From positions 1-5,979 of the forward strand of contig JBHHXI010000158.1 of NCBI GenBank assembly GCA_046756945.1: a DNA stretch of 5,979 nt, written 5' to 3'. This document shows, one piece after another, positions 1 to 5,977 of the stretch. This stretch comes from JACZQZ01 sp046756945. GTDB taxonomy: Bacteria; Pseudomonadota; Alphaproteobacteria; Rhodospirillales; 2-02-FULL-58-16. A model generated the notes under the pieces. The model made no database searches. It saw only the letters and a program-made list of their open reading frames with translations, and was not told the origin of the DNA. Position 1 is the stretch's first letter. The number at the start of each line of letters is the position of its first letter. Both the position numbers and the translations under genes were made by a program.

Positions 1-381
<381 letters not shown>

Positions 382-398
382 TACCGAAACTCAAAACA

Positions 399-458
399 CC
401 TGATCGTTTCGCCCCGAGGCCCCACGGCGCACGGCAGTCCTTCGGCGTCCCGATCAGG
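399..458. terminator. Candidate bidirectional terminator: interrupted inverted repeat between convergent rho and qor
   Basis: A perfect 8-bp inverted repeat, CCTGATCG (399-406) and CGATCAGG (451-458), encloses 44 nt. Inside it, after a symmetric 3x3 internal loop, CGCC (410-413) can pair with GGCG (444-447), extending the stem. The right arm contains the qor stop codon (454-456). Read on the minus strand, the stem is followed by a T-rich tract (TGTTTTGAGTTT, complement of about 387-398), which fits a terminator for qor. On the plus strand no U-run follows, so for rho it would be weak or Rho-dependent. The long inner loop lowers confidence. Confidence 0.33.
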
Positions 459-1428
459 GAATCAGAACGGTCGATCCCGTCGTCTTGCGCGCCTCCAGGT
501 CCCGGTGGGCCTGGGCCGTCTCGTCCAGGGGATAGGTCTGGTTGATGGCGATCTTGACGTGGCCGTTCTTCACCACGTCGAGGAGCGCGTTGGCGCCGTC
601 CATCAGAAGCTCCCGGGTCGCCGTATGGGTGGCCAGGGTGGTGCGGGTGAGGTAAAGCGATCCCTTCGGCCCCAGGATGGCGGGATTGACAGGTTCGACC
701 GGCCCCGACGCGTTTCCGAAACTGACCATGAGGCCAAAGGGCGCGAGGCAGTCCAGGGAATCGTCGAAGGTGGCCTTGCCGACCCCATCGTAAACCACCG
801 GCACGCCATCGCCGTTGGTGATTTCCCGCACCCGCCCGGGCACGTTTTCGTCCCGGTAGAGGATCGGATGGTCGCAGCCGTTGGCCCTGGCCAGCGCGGC
901 CTTCTCCTCGGAGCCGACGCAGCCGATCACGGTGGCGCCCAGGTGCTTGGCCCATTGGCAGAGGATCAGGCCGACGCCGCCGGCGGCGGCGTGGACTAAG
1001 ATGGTGTCGCCCTTCCGTACCTTGTAGGTGCGGTGGATCAGGTAATGGGCGGTCGTGCCCTGCAGCATCATCGCCGCCGCCTGGCGGTCGTCGATGGCGT
1101 CGGGAAGCGGCACCAGACGCCCGGTGCCCATGACGCGCTCCTCGGCGTAGGCGCCGAGGCCCATGGTGTACGCCACCCGGTCGCCGGCCTTGAAGCCGCT
1201 GACGTCGGGGCCCACTTCGTCGATGACTCCGGCCGCCTCCATGCCGATGACCGCCGGCAGGTCCTTGACCGGATAGAGGCCGCTGCGGTGGTAGACGTCG
1301 ATGAAGTTGAGGCCGACGGCGGTCTGCCGGAGGCGCACCTCGCCGGGTCCCGGCGCGCCGACGTCCACGTCCTCGTACGTGAGCACCTCCGGCCCGCCGG
1401 GCTGGTGGATGCGAATGGCCTTGGTCAT
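454..1428 (-). CDS. qor: NADPH:quinone oxidoreductase (Qor-like, zinc-free MDR family)
   Basis: This 324-aa cytosolic enzyme belongs to the zinc-free quinone oxidoreductase branch of the medium-chain dehydrogenase/reductase superfamily, which uses NADPH to reduce quinones or related enones. The N-terminal GroES-like domain (about 1-125) carries the family segment GLNFIDVYHRSGLYP (39-53), with Asn41 where zinc alcohol dehydrogenases have a zinc-binding Cys. The Rossmann domain has the nucleotide-binding loop HAAAGGVG (146-153), followed by CQWAKHLGA. GLMVSFGNASG (232-242) and the terminal TTGSTVLIP are also family hallmarks. The length matches E. coli Qor (about 327 aa). The start ATG (1426-1428) has a good Shine-Dalgarno stretch, GGGGGAG, about 4 nt upstream. 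It is downstream of ogt on the same strand, 92 bp away across strong hairpins, and convergent with rho. Substrate is unknown; other MDR reductases such as zeta-crystallin-like or enal reductases are alternatives. Confidence 0.93.
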   Translation of the reverse strand: MTKAIRIHQPGGPEVLTYEDVDVGAPGPGEVRLRQTAVGLNFIDVYHRSGLYPVKDLPAVIGMEAAGVIDEVGPDVSGFKAGDRVAYTMGLGAYAEERVMGTGRLVPLPDAIDDRQAAAMMLQGTTAHYLIHRTYKVRKGDTILVHAAAGGVGLILCQWAKHLGATVIGCVGSEEKAALARANGCDHPILYRDENVPGRVREITNGDGVPVVYDGVGKATFDDSLDCLAPFGLMVSFGNASGPVEPVNPAILGPKGSLYLTRTTLATHTATRELLMDGANALLDVVKNGHVKIAINQTYPLDETAQAHRDLEARKTTGSTVLIP

Positions 1429-1449
1429 GGTTCTCCCCCATTGGCGTGG

Positions 1450-1459
1450 TGACGTGTCA
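1450..1459. promoter_or_regulatory. Short palindrome upstream of qor (possible operator half-sites)
   Basis: TGAC-GT-GTCA, two 4-bp inverted arms around a 2-bp spacer, lies 22-31 bp upstream of the qor start codon, just behind the ribosome binding site. The position suits a repressor or RNA structure acting on qor. The element is short enough to be chance, and no promoter boxes could be assigned with confidence. Confidence 0.15.
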
Positions 1460-1473
1460 GGCGGCCCGTTCGC

Positions 1474-1503
1474 GGCCCGCCGGCGGGCCCTATTCCGGCC
1501 CGC
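1474..1503 (-). terminator. Overlapping alternative GC-rich hairpins in the ogt-qor gap
   Basis: GGCCCGCCGGCGGGCC (1474-1489) is a perfect 16-bp palindrome. Its right half, GCGGGCC (1483-1489), can instead pair perfectly with GGCCCGC (1497-1503) across the 7-nt loop 1490-1496. The two stems share one arm and exclude each other. On the minus strand this lies 18 bp past the ogt stop and about 46 bp before the qor start. It could be a terminator or attenuator between the genes, or an RNA-stability element. No T-run follows, so it is not a canonical intrinsic terminator. Confidence 0.35.
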
Positions 1504-1520
1504 TCCCTGGTATCAGATCC

Positions 1521-1964
1521 TCAGGCCGCCTCCAGGCGCAGAAGCGCCCGCTTGGTGGCCACGCCCTCTCCGCCCGAATACCCGGTCATCGCGCCGCCGG
1601 CGCCGACCACCCTGTGGCACGGAATGACGATGGGAATGGGGTTACGGCCGCAGGCGCCGCCGACCGGCCGGGGAGCGGTTCCCAGAATACAGGCGAACTC
1701 TCCGTAGGTGCGGGTGGCGCCGTAGGGAATATCGCCCATGAGGTCCCACACGGTGCGTTGGAACACCGTCCCGGCGGGCCTGAGAGGCAGGTCGAAATCC
1801 CTGAGGCGGCCGTTGAAATACGCGTCCAGCTGATCCGCCGCCTCGGCCAGCAGCGGCGAGGGCAGTGGGTCGGGCGCCCGTCCCCACTCGATGGCGACGA
1901 GGGCGCCGCGGTCCTCGAACACGGTGAGGGGGCCGAGCGGGCCGTTCATGGACAGGTGGGCCAT
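1521..1964 (-). CDS. ogt: Methylated-DNA--[protein]-cysteine S-methyltransferase (O6-alkylguanine-DNA alkyltransferase)
   Basis: This 147-aa suicide repair protein would transfer the alkyl group from O6-alkylguanine (and O4-alkylthymine) in DNA to its own cysteine. The C-terminal domain has the active-site motif IPCHRVVG, with acceptor Cys116 and His117. Asn108, eight residues before the cysteine, and Glu145 near the C-terminus fit the human Asn137/Cys145/His146/Glu172 network. Arg99 fits the arginine finger (human Arg128) that helps flip the base. GYSGG (128-132) and KRALLRLE close the fold. The N-terminal domain (about 1-60) is short, as in Ogt-type enzymes without an Ada regulatory module. 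The loop from Tyr87 to Arg99 seems two residues shorter than in human AGT. The usual ANG before the active site is ACG (104-106), a variant I associate with alphaproteobacteria. The start ATG at 1962-1964 has a weak ribosome site and lies 9 bp past the upstream gene's stop, suggesting translational coupling. Met6 is an alternative start. Confidence 0.95.
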   Translation of the reverse strand: MAHLSMNGPLGPLTVFEDRGALVAIEWGRAPDPLPSPLLAEAADQLDAYFNGRLRDFDLPLRPAGTVFQRTVWDLMGDIPYGATRTYGEFACILGTAPRPVGGACGRNPIPIVIPCHRVVGAGGAMTGYSGGEGVATKRALLRLEAA

Positions 1965-1973
1965 GGCCGGACA

Positions 1974-4028
1974 TTACATTGCCGACAGCGCCTCGATCAA
2001 GGCGTCGGGCCGGGTCACCGGGGGGCCGCACGTGGGCCCGACGCAGACGTAGGCCGAGGGCAGGCCGTCCACCTGGCCCTTGCCGTGGGCGGGGTGGCCC
2101 TTGGGCAGGGCGGTGCCGGGGGCAAGCTGGGTGAGCACCCGGTTGGGCGGGTCCGCATCGAAAACGGCGCGGACGAGGGAGCGGGTCGCGGCATCCTTCG
2201 GCGCGCCGACGATGACGATCTGGACGGCCTTTTCCAGGAGCTCGTAGCCGTCGAGCAGGGTCGGCATATGGAGGAGCATTTCGGGTGTGTCGCCGGCGAA
2301 CACCGCGATCAGTTCCCCGGCCCGGTCGCGGTAGGCGGTTTTCCCGGTCACGTAAAACAGGCGGGCCAGCACCTCGACCATGACGCCGTTGCCCGGCGGC
2401 ATGGCATTGTCATTCGCCGTCTTGGTACGGGTGATCACGTCGCCGGTGTCGTCCGCGGTGAGGAAGTAGCCGCCCCCGTCGCCGTCCCAGTACCGGGCGT
2501 CGGCGACCGCCACCCAGGCCTCGGCCTGGTCCAGGTAGGCGCGGTCTCCCGTCACCTCGAACAAGGCCAGGGCAGCGCGCGCCATGTTGGCGTAGTCGTC
2601 GAGGACGGCGGGGTGCGCGGCGCGCCCGGCGCACCAGGAATGGCGCAGGCGGCCGTCCTCGGTGATGTCGGCGAGGACGAAGGAAAAGGCGCCCTCGGCC
2701 GCCGCCAGCCAGGCGGGCTCGTCGAAGGCCGCGCCGGCGGTGGCGAGGGCCGCGATCATCAGGCCGTTCCAGTCCGTCAGCACCTTGTCGTCCCGTTGCG
2801 GCGGCACCCGCGCCGCGCGGGCGGCGAGCAGCCGGGCGCGGCATCGGGCCAGGGTCTCGTCCACGGCCGCATCGCCCATCCGCCCGGCCGCGCTGCGGTT
2901 GAGGATGGTCCTGCCTTCCCAGTTGCCGCCGGGGGTGACGTCGTAGGCTTCCTTGAAAAGCGCGGAGTCGTCGCCGAGAACGGCGTCGATCTCTTCCGCG
3001 GTCCAGACGTAGTACTTGCCCTCGACGCCCTCGCTGTCGGCGTCGACGGCGCTGGCGAAGGCGAAAACGGGTGCGTCGCCGCCGGCCCGGCCGGCCCCAT
3101 CGTTCACCACCCGCATCTCGCCCAGGGCCCAGTCGATGGTTTCGCGCACGCGGACGGCGTAGAGCGGGCCGCGGGTGTCCAGCCAGGCCGCGGTCAGCAG
3201 CTCGACGAGCAGGGCGTTGTCATAGAGCATCTTCTCGAAGTGGGGCACCAGCCACCGCGCGTCGGTGGAATACCGGGAAAAGCCGCCGCCCAGGTGATCG
3301 TAAATGCCGCCCTGGCACATGGCGTCCAGGGTCACCGTGACCGCCTCGCGGAAAAGGGTCGAGCCGGTGCGCCTGTAGGCCCGCCACAGGAACCTGAAAA
3401 AACAGGGCTGGGGAAACTTCGGCGCCCCCTGGGTGCCGCCGTGCAGGGGGTCGACCAGGCGGCCGGCGGCCCCGGCCGCCCGGTCCAGGAGCTCGACGGA
3501 AAGGCCGCCGCCGCCGGCCGGCCGGCCGAGCCGGGCCAAGGCCTCGCGGATCGCGCCAACGTTCTTCAGCACCATTTCGTTTTGATTGTGGAACGTTTCC
3601 GATATGGTCTTCAACAGGTCGGGAAATGCCGGCCGGCCGAAGCGGGGCGTGGCGGGAAAATAGGTGCCGCCCCAGAAAGGCTCGCGCCCGGGCGTGAGGA
3701 ACATGGTCAGCGGCCACCCGCCCTGGGTGCCCATCAGGGCCAGGGCGGACTGGTATATGGCGTCCAGATCGGGACGCTCCTCGCGGTCCACCTTGATGTT
3801 GATGAACAGGTCGTTCATCACCCTGGCGATGGCCTCGTTCTCGAAACTCTCATGGGCCATGACGTGGCACCAGTGACAGGCGGCGTATCCGATGGACAGC
3901 AGGATGGGCTTGTTCCCGCGCTCGGCGAGGGCGAGGGTATCGGCGTTCCATGCCCGCCAGTGGACCGGGTTGTCCTTGTGCTGCAAAAGGTAGGGGCTGG
4001 TTTCCTCGGCCAGGAGGTTGCGGGTCAT
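1974..4028 (-). CDS. Thioredoxin domain-containing protein, DUF255/YyaL/SSP411 family
   Basis: This 684-aa protein belongs to the widespread family of bacterial YyaL and mammalian SPATA20/SSP411. Its biochemical function is not established to my knowledge. The N-terminal thioredoxin-like domain (about 1-165) starts with NLLAEETSPYLLQHKDNPVHW and carries the redox-type motif CHWC (Cys51, Cys54) in GYAACHWCHVMAHESFE, then KVDREERPDLDAIY and GGWPLTMFLTP. A Gly-rich linker (about 168-175) leads to an alpha/alpha-toroid region resembling six-hairpin glycosidases or epimerases. That region shows GAPKFPQP (201-208), GGIYDHLGGGFSRYSTD (240-256), VPHFEKMLYDNALL (261-274) and SAVDADSEGVEGKYYVWT (326-343). 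No signal peptide or membrane segment is evident. I chose the ATG at 4026-4028 because family homology begins there; the open frame continues to 4199 but the extra 57 residues look non-coding. The ribosome site is weak. It is the first gene of the minus-strand block and divergent from the DUF6489-type gene. Family assignment is secure; catalytic activity is unknown. Confidence 0.94.
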   Translation of the reverse strand: MTRNLLAEETSPYLLQHKDNPVHWRAWNADTLALAERGNKPILLSIGYAACHWCHVMAHESFENEAIARVMNDLFINIKVDREERPDLDAIYQSALALMGTQGGWPLTMFLTPGREPFWGGTYFPATPRFGRPAFPDLLKTISETFHNQNEMVLKNVGAIREALARLGRPAGGGGLSVELLDRAAGAAGRLVDPLHGGTQGAPKFPQPCFFRFLWRAYRRTGSTLFREAVTVTLDAMCQGGIYDHLGGGFSRYSTDARWLVPHFEKMLYDNALLVELLTAAWLDTRGPLYAVRVRETIDWALGEMRVVNDGAGRAGGDAPVFAFASAVDADSEGVEGKYYVWTAEEIDAVLGDDSALFKEAYDVTPGGNWEGRTILNRSAAGRMGDAAVDETLARCRARLLAARAARVPPQRDDKVLTDWNGLMIAALATAGAAFDEPAWLAAAEGAFSFVLADITEDGRLRHSWCAGRAAHPAVLDDYANMARAALALFEVTGDRAYLDQAEAWVAVADARYWDGDGGGYFLTADDTGDVITRTKTANDNAMPPGNGVMVEVLARLFYVTGKTAYRDRAGELIAVFAGDTPEMLLHMPTLLDGYELLEKAVQIVIVGAPKDAATRSLVRAVFDADPPNRVLTQLAPGTALPKGHPAHGKGQVDGLPSAYVCVGPTCGPPVTRPDALIEALSAM

Positions 4029-4141
4029 GGTGCGAAATCCGTGTTCAGGAATAGGCGCGGCCGGCGTCCCGGGTCCGTTGCGCGGGCCTCCGTGGGCGCT
4101 TACTTTGGGGCAAATGGCGGACGAAACAACCATAAACGGAC

Positions 4142-4150
4142 TGTGGACAA
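4142..4150 (-). promoter_or_regulatory. DnaA-box-like 9-mer TTGTCCACA
   Basis: On the minus strand the sequence reads TTGTCCACA, one base away from the classical DnaA box TTATNCACA. On the same strand, TTATCCCGG (complement of 4154-4162) shares only the first six bases of the box. The site lies between two divergent starts in a locus that is often origin-proximal in alphaproteobacteria, so DnaA-dependent gene control is possible. A single near-match is weak evidence. Confidence 0.3.
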
Positions 4151-4154
4151 AACC

Positions 4155-4168
4155 CGGGATAAATCCCG
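4155..4168. promoter_or_regulatory. Compact inverted repeat, candidate operator
   Basis: CGGGAT-AA-ATCCCG is a perfect 6-bp inverted repeat with a 2-bp A/T centre. It sits 33 bp upstream of the DUF6489-type start and 127 bp upstream of the divergent YyaL-family start. Its symmetry and position resemble a binding site for a dimeric regulator. No matching second copy was noticed in the window and the regulator is unknown. Confidence 0.3.
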
Positions 4169-4200
4169 CGGACGGCCGCGAAACATTGGGGATTGGCAAG

Positions 4201-4446
4201 ATGAAGATTCAGGTCGATGTTGATTGCACGCCCGAGGAGGCGCGCGCCTTTTTCGGTTTGCCGGAGGTGAAGCCCATGCAGGACGCCATGATGGCCGAGA
4301 TCGAGGAGCGCCTGAAGGCGAACCTGGCGGCGGCGGATCCCGAAGCCCTGGCGCGCATGTGGCTGCCGGCGGGCATCGAGGGATTCGAGCAGTTGCAGAA
4401 AATGTTCTGGTCGCACCTTGGCGGCGCCAAGGGCAAGGAGGAGTGA
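4201..4446 (+). CDS. Small uncharacterised protein, DUF6489-type
   Basis: This 81-aa cytosolic protein of unknown function matches, from memory, the alphaproteobacterial DUF6489 family. The N-terminus MKIQVDVDCTPEEARAFFGLPEVKPMQ looks like a short beta strand followed by a helix with the family-like CTPEEAR..FGLPEVKPMQ stretch. A charged amphipathic helix follows (AMMAEIEERLKANL, 29-42), then MWLPAGIEGFEQLQKMFWSHL (53-73), rich in aromatic residues, and a charged tail, GAKGKEE. There is no signal peptide, membrane segment or catalytic motif. I chose ATG 4201 because conserved-looking sequence starts there. An in-frame ATG at 4114 would add 29 residues, but 11 of the 28 codons after it end in A or T, unlike the genes, so it looks non-coding. 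The Shine-Dalgarno site is poor (GGGGA about 10 nt upstream). The gene is divergent from the YyaL-family gene and 180 bp upstream of mnmE, with which it could be cotranscribed. Confidence 0.8.
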   Translation: MKIQVDVDCTPEEARAFFGLPEVKPMQDAMMAEIEERLKANLAAADPEALARMWLPAGIEGFEQLQKMFWSHLGGAKGKEE

Positions 4447-4626
4447 CCGCGGCGTCCGCCGCCGCCGGTGGGGGTCGATCGGTCGCGGATGTGCGCCGGT
4501 GAATACGAGGGGGGAAGTCCGCGGCGCCTGTGACCGGCCCCGGACATTCGCCGGGCGCCCATTGATGGGTGCGATTCAGCGGATACGGGCCACTTGGATG
4601 GACGGTAACACCGTTTCGGGCCGGAC
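4447..4626 (+). other. Non-coding leader/spacer upstream of mnmE with two further small hairpins
   Basis: No gene is supported in this 180-bp gap. GCGCCCAT (4555-4562) can pair with ATGGGTGC (4565-4572), with one G-U pair and a very tight loop. ACGGT (4602-4606) pairs with ACCGT (4610-4614), ending 12 nt before the mnmE start. The second stem could influence access to the weak mnmE ribosome site (CCGGAC just before ATG). I found no convincing promoter, so whether mnmE has its own promoter here or reads through from upstream is open. Confidence 0.4.
4449..4462 (+). terminator. Hairpin directly after the DUF6489-type gene
   Basis: GCGGCG-TC-CGCCGC, a perfect 6-bp stem, begins 3 nt after the TGA stop at 4444-4446. 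It has no following U-run, so it may protect the 3' end or pause polymerase rather than be an efficient intrinsic terminator. GC-rich DNA makes such stems common by chance. Confidence 0.25.
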
Positions 4627-5961
4627 ATGAAAACCGACACCATCTTCGCCCGGGCCAGCGGCATCGGCCGGGCCGGGATCGCCGTCGTCCGCGTTTCCGG
4701 ACCGGGAACCGGCGATACCCTGCGCCGGCTGTGCGGGGGCGATCCGCCGCCGCCCAGGCGGGCCACCCTGGTGCGCATCCGCAATCCCGCCGACGGGGAG
4801 GCGCTGGACGAGGGTCTGGTGCTGTGGTTTCCGGGCCCGGCCAGCTATACCGGCGAGGACATGGCGGAGCTGCACCTGCACGGCGGGCCCGTCGTCATGT
4901 CGGCGGTGCTCGCGGCCCTGGGCGGGTGCCCGGGGCTGAGGTCGGCCGAGCCCGGCGAATTCACCCGCCGCGCCTTCGAGAACGGGAAGCTCGACCTGAC
5001 CGCGGCCGAGGGCCTCGCCGACCTGATCAACGCCGAGACCGAGGCCCAGCGGCGCCAGGCCCTGCGCCAGTTGCAGGGGGAGCTGGGGCGCCTCTACGAA
5101 TCCTGGCGCGGGCGCCTTCTCGGCGCCCTCGCCCACGTCGAGGCGACCATCGACTTTTCCGACGAGGACCTGCCCCCGGGGGTCGATGAGGCGGCGCGGC
5201 GGACGGTCGTCGAGCTCGAGACCGAGATCGCCGGCCATCTCGGCGACGAGCGGCGCGGGGAACGCCTGCGCGACGGCGTTTACCTCGCCATCATCGGTCC
5301 GCCCAATGCGGGAAAGTCGAGCCTGCTCAACCTGTTGGCCCGGCGCGACGCGGCCATCGTCTCGCGCACGGCGGGCACCACCCGGGACGTGATCGAGGTC
5401 CACCTGGACCTCGGCGGATATCCGGCGGTGGTGGCCGACACGGCCGGTTTGCGCGAGGGCCTCGACGGGGTCGAATTGGAAGGCGTGCGCCGCGCCCGGC
5501 GGCGGGCCCGGGACGCCGATTTGAGACTGGCCGTGTTCGACGGCGCGACCTGGCCCCGGGCGGACGCCGCGACGGCGGCCCTGGTCGACGCCGACACCAT
5601 CGTCCTCATCAACAAGGTGGACCTGGGCGCCCCGGCCCCGCCGCTCGAGGTCAACGGCAGGCCGGCGATGGGAATTTCGGTCCTCACCGGGGCCGGGATC
5701 GACGCCATGCTGGAGGCCGTTCAGGGCGAGGTGGCCAGGCGCTGCCTGGTTTCCGCCTCCCCGGCGCTGACCCGGGCCCGGCACCGGGATGCCCTGGAGG
5801 AATGCCGCCAGGCCCTGGGCCGGTCCCTGGCGGCGCCGGCGCCGGAACTGGCGGCCGAGGACCTGCGCCTGGCGGCGCGGGCCCTGGGGCGGATTACCGG
5901 GCGGCTGGGCGTGGAGGACATGCTGGACGTGATCTTCCGGGATTTCTGTATCGGCAAATGA
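4627..5961 (+). CDS. mnmE: tRNA uridine-5-carboxymethylaminomethyl(34) synthesis GTPase MnmE (TrmE)
   Basis: MnmE is a dimerising GTPase that, with the flavoenzyme MnmG, adds the (carboxymethyl)aminomethyl group to wobble uridine 34 of several tRNAs. At 444 aa it is close to E. coli MnmE (454). The N-terminal tetrahydrofolate-binding domain (about 1-118) starts DTIFARASG and includes YTGEDMAELHLHGG (74-87) and EPGEFTRRAFENGKLDL (108-124). The G domain shows P-loop GPPNAGKS (224-231, with the potassium-liganding Asn227), TTRD (251-254), DTAG (271-274), NKVD (329-332) and SVLTG (351-355). Glu283 matches the catalytic Glu282 of E. coli. The C-terminus FCIGK carries the invariant Cys441 of the CxGK motif. 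All key residues are present. The ATG at 4627 fits the family start, although its ribosome site is weak. The stop codon (5959-5961) directly abuts a parS-like site; mnmG is expected just outside the window. Confidence 0.97.
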   Translation: MKTDTIFARASGIGRAGIAVVRVSGPGTGDTLRRLCGGDPPPPRRATLVRIRNPADGEALDEGLVLWFPGPASYTGEDMAELHLHGGPVVMSAVLAALGGCPGLRSAEPGEFTRRAFENGKLDLTAAEGLADLINAETEAQRRQALRQLQGELGRLYESWRGRLLGALAHVEATIDFSDEDLPPGVDEAARRTVVELETEIAGHLGDERRGERLRDGVYLAIIGPPNAGKSSLLNLLARRDAAIVSRTAGTTRDVIEVHLDLGGYPAVVADTAGLREGLDGVELEGVRRARRRARDADLRLAVFDGATWPRADAATAALVDADTIVLINKVDLGAPAPPLEVNGRPAMGISVLTGAGIDAMLEAVQGEVARRCLVSASPALTRARHRDALEECRQALGRSLAAPAPELAAEDLRLAARALGRITGRLGVEDMLDVIFRDFCIGK

Positions 5962-5977
5962 TGTTTCACGTGAAATA
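5962..5977. other. parS: parS-like ParB-binding site
   Basis: TGTTTCACGTGAAATA matches the widely conserved chromosomal centromere sequence TGTTTCACGTGAAACA at 15 of 16 positions. It contains the perfect 12-bp palindrome TTTCACGTGAAA (5964-5975). ParB binds such sites and spreads from them, so that ParA can segregate the replication origins. The site begins at the base after the mnmE stop codon, in the position where mnmG, rsmG, parA and parB are commonly found next in alphaproteobacteria. The single mismatch (T at 5976) breaks the outer symmetry and might lower affinity. Confidence 0.82.

Larger units (their letters stand above)
4029..4200. promoter_or_regulatory. Divergent intergenic regulatory region (YyaL-family gene / DUF6489-type gene)
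   Basis: This 172-bp spacer separates two divergent start codons, so both promoters should lie here. The part from about 4101 to 4200 is clearly richer in A/T than the flanking genes, and includes AAACAACCATAAACGG and the run around 4148-4164. I could not find a -35/-10 pair with proper spacing on either strand and do not assign promoters. It contains the DnaA-box-like 9-mer and the inverted repeat listed separately. Confidence 0.5.

Noticed and set aside
3514..3525. CCGGCC tandem run inside the YyaL-family gene
   Set aside because: It encodes part of the Gly-rich linker between the two domains and is ordinary GC-rich low complexity, not a repeat element.
4029..4199. 57-residue N-terminal extension of the YyaL-family protein
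   Set aside because: The frame is open, but the family-like sequence begins at Met 4028. The extension crosses the divergent spacer and looks unlike coding sequence.
4018..4200. N-terminal extension of the DUF6489-type protein (in-frame starts at 4018 and 4114)
   Set aside because: The extra residues show no family-like pattern, and many codons after 4114 end in A or T, unlike the surrounding genes.
1446..4223. Plus-strand open frame of 925 codons across ogt and the YyaL-family gene
   Set aside because: It lies antisense to two genes with clear family motifs. Its product is low-complexity and rich in Gly, Ala, Arg and Val, with no recognisable domain. Long antisense frames are expected where third codon positions are mostly G or C.
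4565..4630. 21-codon frame ending inside the mnmE start codon (possible leader peptide)
   Set aside because: It has no ribosome binding site and no recognisable sequence; the ATGA overlap alone is not enough to call a gene.
4576..5784. Minus-strand open frame of 402 codons opposite mnmE
   Set aside because: Antisense shadow of mnmE in GC-rich DNA, with no recognisable motif.
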